Shown piece by piece: positions 52,131-62,016 of a DNA stretch of 64,000 nucleotides. Source of the stretch: Proales similis (Eukaryota > Rotifera > Eurotatoria > Ploima > Proalidae); contig JAGVRJ010000002.1 of assembly GCA_019059635.1 (NCBI GenBank), positions 3,410,001 to 3,474,000 on the forward strand. The letters are read 5' to 3'. A program made the position numbers and the translations under genes. The notes under the pieces were generated by a model that searched no databases, was not told the origin of the DNA, and saw only the letters and a program-made list of their open reading frames with translations. Numbering within the stretch: the stretch's first letter is position 1; the number at the start of each line of letters is the position of its first letter.

Positions 52131-52873
52131 GCGATCTTCTACTAGGTTACTATTCCACGCTTTATTTAAATAAATTTTATCATATCATGGTTTTCTCAGT
52201 TTTCTCTAAATAATTTTTATCTTTGATGCCATATCTCTAGTTTGAACTTTCTTTAATTCTTTATGCTTAGATAGAGCCGGCAAAACTATTCCTATGCCCT
52301 TGAATGCGGGAAAAACAGACCGAACATATATCGATTACTTTATTGCCCCTTTTATTGATTGGTCGGCTTCTTCTAGACATTTCTGCATTTAATTGAATAA
52401 AATCGGCGCCATTCCGATTAGATTCAATTAGTCCTGGTCAGCTGGTCTGTGCCAGTTCTTAGGGCAGACGATCGACTGTTTCTAATTAGCATAAAGAACT
52501 ATCGGAGATAATCAGGACAGATTATCGATTTAGGAGCGCAGAATATGGCTCTCGAGTGAAACCAAAAGCCTTGTGAGTGACCACTCGAGTTTCATTTATC
52601 GATTGGTTAGAAAACCTCTCCATGTTCAAAGTAATGGAAGAACAAGTTTGTTTAAGACACAGCTTTTTGATTCTGTTACGCTTGCGGCTAGTGGCGGTTC
52701 GAACAATAGGACGTCTATTTAGACCACGTGATTATGACACTAATCAAAGCGGCATACTCCAAGGTGTGCTTATGCTTAGAATAAAAACAATTTACAGATT
52801 AAAGCATGGTGCTTGACGCTTTCTAGTTCGAATAAATAGCTCTTTTCGAACAGGATTCACTTTAGATAAAGAT
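52131..52873. other. Intergenic region between GLUT and the sFRP gene
   Basis: An AATAAA at about 52,165 serves the GLUT 3' end. A palindromic E-box (CACGTG) occurs at about 52,724, and a 79-codon frame at 52577-52816 lacks recognisable features. It is the likely sFRP promoter region. Confidence 0.45.
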
Positions 52874-54447
52874 ATGGCCACCTTAAGTTCATTAATCTTT
52901 ACGATATTACTTTGGCTCAATGGCGTCCATAGCTATTCGATTATTGACATGGCAATGCCCGATTCTGAATTAGGCGCTGATGTATACGGGCTATACGGTT
53001 CCCCCGTATGTGTCGACATTCCCAACAACTTAACATTGTGTCAAGGTATCAATTATCATCAGATGAAAGTGCCAAATCTGCTTGGCCATGAGACAATTGA
53101 TGAAGTAAGAAAAATAGACTCTTTCACCTTACCAGCTACATTAACGGCTAAAATAATTAAGATTCGCTACCAATCCTCAGTTTGGATACCCCTTCTATCT
53201 ACCAAGTGTCATGAAGATACCCAGCTTTTTCTTTGTTCCTTGTTTGCTCCTGTTTGTGTTACACAAGTGACTATTTATCCATGTAGATCCTTGTGTGAAT
53301 CGGTAAAAAATGGCTGTGAAAATACAATGTTAAGATACAACTATCCATGGCCAAAAATGTTCGATTGTGACAAATTCCCTAATGATAATGGAATGTGTAT
53401 TAAATCATCCGATAGAACTCAACCCACTCGGTTGCCATCAACGACTACTGCTATTCAACCTACTCAACCGTCGACTTTGGATTGGCAAAAAGAATTCACC
53501 ACTGAAGATTTTTCAACTGTTAATGCAATTCCGGAAAGCACCACAGAAGCTTCATTCTCTCATACTATTGAAAGCTTTAATCAACAAATCAATGACGAGG
53601 AGGAGCCTGTTGAGGAAAATGGTAAGTGCTTATATCAAAATTCATCAAAAAGATGGCTAATAGCGATTCAGAAACTGTTCAACTCGAGCAATGCCACGGA
53701 TGTCAAGCTTCAACTGACCGAATGTATCAGATAGTTGAACAGTTCTGTGAATCGGATCTCGCGTTCCGAGCTAGTGTAAAAGCTGTTAGAGTGAGCAGAC
53801 TAGGGCTAACTAGACTTTCTGAGAATCTTATCAGAAGGATGCCCAAAAGTAAATCATTATATGCCAAGGTTGAAGGATTTGACCGGAAAATCGTTAAAGG
53901 GATATATCAGCTGATTGACACCGATCAGTATCTTTCAGAAAATATCGTGCCTAGCTTACGTCGTGAACTCAACGTTTATTTAATGTCAGAGGCCCACTTA
54001 ACTGCTTCAAAAAAATTAAGAACTCAAAGGACTCCAGCCAAACCGAATGTGTTTCTTCCCCTCATTCGCAAGCCATCTATCAATAGAACACATTGCGTCT
54101 GCCCATTTATGCGTCATTCATTTGAATCAGCTACATCATCAAACAATTTCTATTTTATGACTGCAAGCGTTATGGAAATTAGAAACCTCGGCATCAACAT
54201 AAACAACTCGCGCCGTTTCTCAAGGCCCAACAATCGCGTAGGGTTTCGCCTGAAAAGACTCTATCGAAAGTGGATTCGCACTCGTAAACTGGTATTTCTC
54301 ACAGGTGTTTTCACCTGGGAAGAGACTCGCCCGTTTATCGACTTTCTTGAAAACGAAGCATACGTTAAAACGAACATGTGTGAAAACGTGAGCGATACCG
54401 TTAGAAAAGTCCTTGAACTAAAAAATTCTCTTTTCATGCTCTTTTGA
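52874..54447 (+). CDS. SFRP: Secreted Frizzled-related protein (Frizzled CRD + NTR-like)
   Basis: Two exons (52874-53621 and 53672-54447, 50-nt intron) encode about 507 residues. A signal peptide (MATLSSLIFTILLWLNGVHS) is followed by a Frizzled cysteine-rich domain with ten Cys in the standard order: VCVDIPNNLTLC, NYHQMKVPNLLGHETIDEV, WIPLLSTKCHED, FLCSLFAPVCV, YPCRSLCESV, GC, FDCDKFP, MCIK. A Thr/Ser/Pro/Glu-rich linker leads to a C-terminal region with six Cys (EQCHGCQAS, QFCESD, THCVCPF, NMCEN), the number typical of the NTR domain of sFRPs, but otherwise poorly conserved. There are no transmembrane helices, so it is not a Frizzled receptor. sFRPs bind Wnts or Frizzleds extracellularly and modulate Wnt signalling, often at an embryonic pole. 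The second half is longer than in vertebrate sFRPs. Confidence 0.85.
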
Positions 54448-54652
54448 ATTTTTGATTAGCGATTTATTTAATCACTTTATGTTGTCTCTCTTGAATGACT
54501 GCTTTATCAAACCTTTTACTCAAATCCAAATTTTATTGAGCGATGGAATCTATCTTGACTTGATGAGAATTTTAATCGCATAAATAAATTTTCTGCTTGT
54601 TTCAAATATCCGTCAGGAATCTAATATTATTGAAAAGAGAGGAATTTTGTTC
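54448..54652. other. Convergent 3' region between the sFRP and PWWP genes
   Basis: AATAAA at about 54,582 for the sFRP gene. No other feature is recognised. Confidence 0.5.
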
Positions 54653-55728
54653 CTAGCCAGTTTTGTGTTTCTCGTGATAAGTGACATATTTAGTTGCCTT
54701 CTTGAATGCTTTCTCCAACTCCTTTCTATATTTGGTTGTTAGGCTATCCGCATGATCCATAAAAAGCTTATCATTTTCAGGGCAAAATGGTCTTAGTTTG
54801 CTTTCCGCTAACCAGATCCTTTGAGAAATGTGTTTCAAGCAAAAACAAGGAAGATAATATAATTCGAAACAACTTACCAGCTACGTTTCCTATTAAAAAG
54901 TAAAACAAAGTAAAGCCTATCATCCGGCTTAGCATTTATCGTGGCTGTCTTGTAATCGGTAAGTTGTTCTTTTTGGGGCAAATGTGCACCCAAATGCTTC
55001 ACAAGGTCTTTAATTTCTTTATCAATATGATGCGGGTCAATAAGCTTTTTATGAAATTTAATTTATAATAGGTGAGAAAATTAATTCAATTTAAGTAACA
55101 TACTATTCCAGGGAACCAAGGCTGTGCTGGTCGCTTGGCCCAGACCACCTCCAAATTTTTGAAATCATTATGAGTAATTCCTTGTGAAAGAAGTTAATAA
55201 AATTGATATTTTTCCAAAAAATATATTGAGTTTTTACCAATTGGACCCGACATTTCCAAAATAGCTTCTGTTTCCTCCGTAGACTCAAACGAATCGTCAG
55301 AAACCTCATCTCTGGCAAGAATCATGGGCTCGTAAGGTCCTGTGAAGATGCAGCCTCCACTTCCTGCTCCTCCTCTTTTTTTCACAAATGACCTTAGAAT
55401 GAAAATTTTTCGATCTTCTCTTCATTTGGATTTACTCGAACGCACACCAGTCTCCATATGGTGAATGAAGACGGAATTTCTCGGTATTTTCGGTTAATTG
55501 ATTAAGTGATTTTGATAGATTATTTTGGCCAACTTGAAGTCCGCCAGCTTGATTCTCAGAACCTTGAAAAAGCTTCGGGTCGTTCAATTTGTTGAGAGAA
55601 GAGCTCAATTGCTGTTGAGGCAAATTTATGTCTTCAAGGGAGCCAGCAGCTCGATCCACTCGAATCGTTAGCTTGGACATATTGGCTGCCAGCTGATTGG
55701 GTTCTGTTTTTTCTTGGTCACAAGTCAT
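54653..55728 (-). CDS. PWWP-domain protein, apparent C-terminal part of BRPF in a separate ORF
   Basis: Five exons on the minus strand. The first two encode a Leu/Asn/Gln-rich region (MTCDQEKTEPNQLAANMSKL; SKSLNQLTENTEKF; WCAFESFVKKRGG) of unknown fold. The next three encode a PWWP domain: LEVVWAKRPAQPWFPGI, KLIDPHHIDKEI, DRLYFVLLFNRKRSW, IWLAESKLRPFCPE, then a helical C-terminus (KYRKELEKAFKKATKYV). The order and motifs (VWAK-x-PxxPxxP, LxxLFFDNKRTWQW-like) match the PWWP at the C-terminus of BRPF1-3, which binds H3K36me3 nucleosomes. The gene lies directly downstream of the bromodomain end of BRPF on the same strand, about 500 bp from its stop. Its own ATG at 55728 has an in-frame TAA just upstream. 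About 290 residues. It may be an independent gene or an exon set of a longer BRPF transcript. Confidence 0.75.
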
Positions 55729-56231
55729 TTTAAACCAACAGGTTGATTATGATTTTTTGAATTTAATCAATCCTTTTAGTTCTAAGATAGAAAATTTAAT
55801 AAAATAGAATTAAGTATGGACAAATCTTCAAAATTAGCGAATAAATGTAAAATAAAATGCTTTTATTTCATTAGGCTTTATTCCCTAGAGTGGCAGATGG
55901 ATAAAATCATAATAAAATGGCAAAATTATTATTGAATGCAGCGATATGCAATTCCCTTAATATGAAAATAAAACGGCAAATTTCAAACAGAATCGGTATA
56001 TTTTCCATGATTAAATAAAATGGCGGCTAAAAAATATTTAATATTCATTGTAGCATTCATCCTTGCCGATCAGCAAAATAGATAATTTATTTTTTATGCC
56101 TTACGAAACCCTACACCATTTGAGAAATCGAAATATTAAGATTGTGCAGGAGGGTTTATTTTTGTAATGGGAGTATTACCCAGAATTAATCAGATAAATT
56201 CAAAATGCCATAAAGAGAGACAGGCAAGACC
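55729..56231 (-). other. Spacer between BRPF and the PWWP ORF with poly(A) signals
   Basis: Reading the minus strand, AATAAA motifs occur at about 55,880 and 55,865 (plus TTTATT), then about 130 nt of AT-rich DNA leads to the PWWP ATG. It has stops in all frames close to the junction, so BRPF and the PWWP ORF are not read through as one frame. Confidence 0.6.
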
Positions 56232-58696
56232 TTAAAGGCCTTCTGTTGTCAGGTTTTCATAAATCCGTTTAGCTTGCTTCAAAATACGCGACCCCTTTTA
56301 AAAAATAAAGCAATTTATAAACATGTACATAAACATGTCTATTCAGGTCAATAGAGTAAGCAACTACTTACATTCTCTCTAAGTTTAAATCCCGCTTTGT
56401 AAAAATAGTCATTTTTCTCATTAAATTCAAAGCAGTTATTGATAATAAGATTGAAGTCTTTTTCAAACTGCTCGAAGCTTGAATATTTATGTTGACTTAA
56501 TTTATTCTGCATTGTCCCCAGGTCCATTGGATTCTTAATAATTTCATAGTAGACAGGAACTTGCTCGCGATCTACAGGCTGAGTGAATATATGTTCTTTG
56601 TCAAAATCAACTAGTGAGTCCAGAACCCTTTGTAGTAAAATTGAGTGTGCAGAATCAAGTTCGTACTTGGTGATTATCTCATCCAAAATAACACTGTCTC
56701 GTTTAATTCTCTCTCTTTTACGAACAAGTTCCATTAGAAGTCTGGCTCTCTCTAAATCCTGCCTTAAACGTTTCAAATAAATTAACCGATCTTTAAATTC
56801 CTGCATCTGCTCATTGCTGGTTGGCTCGGTTGAGCTTGATATAGCTTTTGCTCGATTATCATGATTCTTTTTTACAATCCCAGCCGTATTGTGTAGCCGA
56901 CGAAGTAGAGGAACTCCATTCCGGGCTTGCCTTTTTAGAAGCCAATATTTGCGCAATTTTTCAAACAACTCATCTCTTCTGTAAAAATTCTCGTCTATTT
57001 TCTCACGGATTTCATTCAAGCGATTTTCCTCAATTACCGGCTGGCAAACAACCGGCGCATTGCATATCTTATTCGCAAGAATCTTCCGAGCACGCTCTAT
57101 TCGCAAATCTTGAGCCCGCTTTAAGGCATCTGTACGCTCAGCAATCGTCAACGACGGCTTCCTTTCGCTGTTATCATCATTTTCGTCATCTATACTGTCC
57201 AAAGGTGTATGTACATGACAGTAAGCACATTTTCGCACAACAATGCTTGAATCATTCATTGACTCGTCATTCTTGCGCGACGCACGTCCTCGTTTTTTCT
57301 TTTGGCCTGGTTCCTCTCCTTTTTTATGCTCTTCGATTTTCATGCAAAGACCTGCTTGCTGAGCGCAAGTCACGTGAAAAGCAGTGTAGCAGTTCTGCTT
57401 GTCGCACTGAATACAAGCGCCCACATTTTTTTTACGGCATACGTAGCACAATAGCTTATAACGAGCTCGATCTATCTCGTTAATTCCAATAATAGGTTCA
57501 AGGAAAACTGTATTAGCAAAATGCACCTCAGGGACCCATATTGCACAAACAACATGAGCCCATCGTCCATCCTCAGTTTGCTTAAAAGCGCCGTATTTGT
57601 TAGGACAAAGAACGCAGTCAACCGGTTTAGATGGCGAAGCAATGCATCTTCTGCAAAGCCACTGACCCTCGGGAATATAAGGTACACCATAGCACTCTTG
57701 ATGGACGGCCATGTTGCACATGTCGCAAAATAGTATTACGTTGCTATTAACGCATTCACCGTCTAGGCAAATGCAACAAAGTGCATCCTCGTTGACTGAC
57801 TCAGCATCGTCACTTCTTCGAAGTTCTTTTTTTGAAGACTGAAAATGAGACTCTTTTTCAAATCTGTCCATCAGCATTTCAAATAGAGACTGGTCAACTC
57901 GAACTAGGCCTTGGGTTGTTGAATCATTTTCAAATTGCTTCTCGCGTTGAGAATTAAGTAATCGTAGCCACATGTCATCTTCCTCGTCCATGTCGTATTC
58001 TACATCTTCATTCAAATCTTCATCAGTTTTTTCTATATACTTGATCAAGTTCGAGGGCATTTTGAAATCTAGCGAGCTTAGTGGCCAATTAATCCTATCA
58101 TTAAGTTCAGCTACATTTGCTTGAGGAACCTCCATTCTAGGCTGAGGTTCCAATCGACCAAAACCCTCTGGAAGCTCAATCTTGTTGACCAACATTCGCA
58201 ATAAGTCTTTTCTTAGATTAATAGTGTACTTTTTCTCCATGTAACTAACTGTTGCTTGAATTCCAATGTCTTCGCGGTTGCTCAAATTATTCTCTTCTTT
58301 TTTAGGCTCGCCACATTCGTCTTCTTCAAATGGTTCCCGTGTTTCCTCAGCGCTCGGCTCACTGTGTTGGCTGCTTTCAATACTGCTTGACCATCCATCG
58401 CTTTCTTCTATATCTTCATCACCTTGGTTGTAGCTCACTCTGTTTGATCTATTTCTTATTGGACGTGTGCTAGCCCGTTGTTCTTGTCCGTTAAGACTAC
58501 CACTTCGTTGTCTAGTCATTCGGGCAGGGCCCCTTAATTTGCTGTTTGACATCGATTTTTCAAGCGTCTCCATATCATTGTGAAAATGATTTAGTTCAGC
58601 CGAGGCTTTGCTGTTAGACCTTCGGCCGGTTTTCATTACATCGGTGTTGGCAAGCGACTGATTAATGATCATAAAATTCAAATTCTCAACGGCCAC
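56232..58696 (-). CDS. BRPF: BRPF (peregrin-type) scaffold: EPL1-like, PHD-Zn-PHD, bromodomain
   Basis: One 2.3-kb exon from ATG 58696 plus a short last exon (GSRILKQAKRIYENLTTEGL, then TAA) give about 795 residues. In order there are: a Ser/Arg-rich N-terminus, the EPL1-homology region (MEKKYTINLRKDLLRMLVN, DMWLRLLNSQRE), PHD1 (ALCCICLDGECVNSN, CDMCNMAVHQECYGVPYIPE, WLCRRC), the zinc knuckle and PHD2 (PVDCVLCPNKYGAFKQTED, WAHVVCAIWVPEVHF, LCYVCRKKNVGACIQC), and a bromodomain (FTQPVDREQVPVYYEIIKNP, LGTMQNKLSQHKYSSF, FEFNEKND). BRPF proteins scaffold the MOZ/MORF and HBO1 acetyltransferase complexes, and the bromodomain reads acetyl-lysine. The protein stops shortly after the bromodomain, before the PWWP that ends vertebrate BRPFs; a matching PWWP lies in the next ORF downstream. 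Transcription starts divergently from cyclin K. Confidence 0.93.
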
Positions 58697-58758
58697 GGAA
58701 TCTTGTAAAGTTTGTTTTGACTTCGTTGTTTAAAGCGGTGGTCATACTCTGTTAAATC
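58697..58758. promoter_or_regulatory. Bidirectional promoter of BRPF and cyclin K
   Basis: Only 62 bp separate the two start codons, which point away from each other, so this segment and both 5' UTRs must fit within it or extend into the coding exons. No TATA box or known core element is evident. Either the genes share a short bidirectional promoter or transcription starts inside the neighbour's first exon. Confidence 0.65.
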
Positions 58759-59924
58759 ATGCATTTTCTTAACAATATGCCTTGCTGGTATTTTGAAAAA
58801 AGCGAGCTCGAAAACTCGCCATCAAAGCGTGATGGCATTGATTCAGAACAAGAGAATCGCTACAGGCGAGAAGGAGCTCGTTTTATAATGGATTGCGGAA
58901 ATCAACTTGAATTGTAAGTAAAGCATTTCATTGAACTTAAGCCATACTGACTCCCAAAGCTTAATTCTTAAGACACTACAACACTATGGCAACAGGAGTG
59001 GTATTTTATCATCGATTTTACTTCTTTCACTCTTTTAAGCAGTTTCCCCGTTTTGTAAGTTTAACCGAAGTTTGAATTTTCGTTCGATTCTAACTAGCAC
59101 TCTTAACGCCTCAAAGGTTATGGCTACATGTTGCCTTTTTCTTGCTGGAAAGGTTGAAGAGACTCCTAAAAAAAGCCGTGATTTAGTGAGAGTTGCTAAA
59201 CTCTGTTTGGAAAATAGGGGCATGCAAAAGCATCTTTTGAGTTTCGGAGAGGATGCAGCGAAAGAAATAATGATCTATGAGCGAATCCTACTCCAAACGA
59301 TAAAATTTGACCTTCAAGTAGACCATCCCTATGCTTACTTGCTGAAGTATGCCAAGACACTTAAAGGAAACCAAGAACAAATTCGATCCATGGTTCAAAT
59401 GGCTTGGACCTTTATAAATGATAGCTTTTGCACTACTCTCTGCTTGCAATGGGAACCAGAAATAATCGCCATAGCCTTGATGTATTTAACGAGCAAGCTA
59501 ACCAAATTGGAAGTCACCGATTGGATTGACAAAAAACGTGATTCAAGCAGCCGATGGTGGGAACAATTTGTACAGGATCTCGAAATAGATACTCTCGAAG
59601 GTTTTACTTTTTAATGCAGATGCAAACTTTGACAGAAACTTTATCTCATTATTCAAAGATATTTGTCATCAAGTTCTAGATTTGTACCAAGAACAGCAGC
59701 AAGGAAAGCAGATGACGAGAAGCCAATCAAACGGAAGCCTACCGGTTAAACGAACCTCTCTTAGTGGAATTTCGACAAGCCGATCTGACATTGGACCGAC
59801 AGACGCTCATGTCCACGGAGTAACTCCATTAAGTATTTCCTCCAATATATCTAGCTCGGAACCCTCAGGGCCTTTGACTGCACCTGCCAGCATGGAGCAT
59901 ACACAGTTCTCCTTTATGCATTAA
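58759..59924 (+). CDS. CCNK: Cyclin K
   Basis: Four exons encode about 310 residues. The N-terminus [20 protein letters not shown], then [108 protein letters not shown] and [20 protein letters not shown] follow human cyclin K throughout both cyclin boxes. Cyclin K activates CDK12 and CDK13, which phosphorylate the RNA polymerase II C-terminal domain and support transcription of DNA-damage-response genes. A Ser/Thr-rich tail of about 75 residues replaces the long Pro-rich C-terminus of vertebrate cyclin K. The start at 58759 is chosen because it aligns with the family start. It is divergently paired with BRPF. The poly(A) hexamer overlaps the stop. Confidence 0.94.
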
Positions 59925-59928
59925 TAAA
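59923..59928 (+). terminator. Poly(A) signal overlapping the cyclin K stop codon
   Basis: AATAAA starts on the second base of the stop codon TAA. Another AATAAA lies about 90 nt downstream (about 60,016), so the effective signal is unknown. Confidence 0.4.
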
Positions 59929-62016
59929 ATCACGCTGCTCAACAATAGAATGGCAAGTGTTTTTAATGAGTGTTTCCTCGATGATGATGAGAAAATAAGA
60001 ATAATAATAATTCAAATAAAAATCACTATAAATGTATTATTTGTAAACAAAATCATTCGACTCGAGATGGAGAATCTCTTGGAAAGTGGAATAAATGCAG
60101 CATAGATAAAAATATTTCCGAGTTGAGACTTATGTAAAATAGATCAATATAGGACCTCTATTATTGCTTTTTGCTTCCAATATCGTGTGCTAATTATTCA
60201 ATTTTTCCCTCCCTTATTTTTCTTTATGATATTCGCTTTTTCTGTAAAAATGATTCCGAATAGGCTTTCAAAAGGACTTGGCGAGGAAACTGGCGAGAAA
60301 AGACTGAAATTGGTGTCGATGTGTTTGCGCGCACTTGTCAAGCGAATTAGAGAAACTAGAGTTAGAATATGCTTTGCGTGCAAGAGTATCAGTGAATGGT
60401 GAGAGAAATCGATTATATTTCATTTGAATGCGTGTTTAGCCTAGCCATCTTTTGGGCTTCATCGCTTGATTCGAGGCTTGTCTCATTCGTCAAGTATGCG
60501 CGCGCGTAAGTGTGCGTGTGAATCAGCGAGTGTGGGAATAAGAGTTATTAAAAATCCGCTCGCCGAAAGACCAACGACCATAACGAGTCTTTTAGTGATG
60601 ATAATGTTCGATTGTGACGTGTGCATTTTGTCAGCTATTCGCTCTTTAAATTGCAAATTCTGTTCATAATTGCGAGTTCTGTTGCCTTACTCTGCATGGT
60701 TTTTCTTCAATTAAAAAATTCTCCCCTCTTTTTCTTTTGTCGGCAAATATTGAATCAAATCGAAAGTGAACATGTGGTCGGAATAATTGTAAAACGTTAA
60801 GTGTACGCGAAGGAATAAAGTGTGTGTGAGCGAGAGAGAGCAATACAAGAGGAGGAGAGCGCGCTTGCAAAGATTCAAAAAATTTCTTCGTCAAAAATTG
60901 AATCTAACGCGTGTTTTGTTCATCGCTTTCGTTGCCTTTTCTGCTTCGTTCAATTTATGTCTCTTCTGTATTAAGATTGAGCCAAGGAAGGCATTGTATG
61001 AATGAACAAGATAATAATTCATTCTATTCAGCTATCAAAGGTGGGAGTGTCATCTCGAATAGCTTTTAGACCACAAAAAACTAAATGCCATCATTTCATA
61101 ACTAATCTACTTCATTGAGCTTAATGGACAAATTCAAAATGCATAATAACTGATCGCTTCGTTTATATTCAGTGTTCACACCCGCCTCTCTACTCTGCCA
61201 ATCAGTCGAGTCATTTTCAAGAGTTATTTAATTTCTCCTCCAGTTCATTTCCTGCATACATTTAGCCTTTTCATTTTCATCTCAATCGTTTCCTGCTCTG
61301 CTTGAGTTGCTCTCTAATATCGGTTTTTTATTTTATGTATTTATGTTTATTTCTTCACTGTTTAGCCGGATTCTCGAGCTAAAGGAAAAGATGCCCTGCT
61401 AAGATTGTGAGGCAGAATGAGTCTGTCCAAAACGAGAAATAAGTTGGTCTTGCAAACAATCAATAGCACTGGGTCTGCTTGTATAGACTCAACGTGAAGT
61501 TTTATTGAACAAACTGTCGCATTCATAACGAGCTTCATCAATCAAGTAGGCTCTGTCATTAACAGAGCAGGATTCTTTAGGTGAAATCGACTTGTGTGTG
61601 CAATCGTAGAGTGCCGCATGCGAGTAAGCTTTTTGTATGACTTGGTGCACGCGTGTTTGTGTGTGTTTGTGATTGATTGGGCGCCTAGGCTAAATTAAAT
61701 TGAATGCATCTAATCGAGCAGAAGCATCTAAACCATCCGAATATTATGTGACGAGAAGAATTATGAATCATGTCAACGTTATTTAATCCGATTAAATTAG
61801 CGATCTACTTGAATTCTTCCGATTATTTCTCCAAATTCAAACTTGATCAACATTCTGAAGATCAAGGGCATATTGGAGAAATCATTTCTCAGAAGAATTC
61901 GTTCATCTTTAAATATAATTCCTTTCACGATTCTGAAATCAATTTAGATTATAATTGTTAAGACAGGGGAACAATTGTTAAAGCCTGCTTAGAAAAAAGA
62001 ACTCGCAGACGCGATA
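59925..62016. other. 2.1-kb region upstream of the ELAV gene
   Basis: No recognised gene. The cyclin K 3' end is at the left. Further right are GT-rich and GA-rich tracts (60,495-60,535; 60,820-60,842), a strong donor-like CGCGC|GTAAGTG at about 60,505 and an acceptor-like pyrimidine/CAG at about 61,030 that could flank a 5' UTR intron of ELAV, and another GT-rich stretch at about 61,650-61,670. It is one of the two long gene-free stretches and is plausibly regulatory. Confidence 0.4.
61770..61961 (+). CDS. 63-codon upstream ORF before ELAV
   Basis: An open frame on the same strand, ending 55 nt before the ELAV start codon. It encodes a hydrophilic peptide starting MSTLFNPIKLAIYLNSSD with no family match. 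It could be a translated upstream ORF in the ELAV leader or chance. Confidence 0.2.
   Translation: MSTLFNPIKLAIYLNSSDYFSKFKLDQHSEDQGHIGEIISQKNSFIFKYNSFHDSEINLDYNC

Noticed and set aside
53367-53660. 97-codon frame overlapping the sFRP gene
   Set aside because: It is a shadow in another frame of the sFRP linker, with no independent support.
54653-58696. Operon-like co-transcription of BRPF and the PWWP ORF
   Set aside because: It cannot be shown from sequence: the 500-bp spacer contains poly(A) signals and I find no evidence for a spliced-leader acceptor system elsewhere in the window.
60187-61005. Several 60-76-codon frames upstream of ELAV on both strands
   Set aside because: Composition follows GT- and GA-rich tracts, there are no domains or splice partners, and plus- and minus-strand frames overlap.
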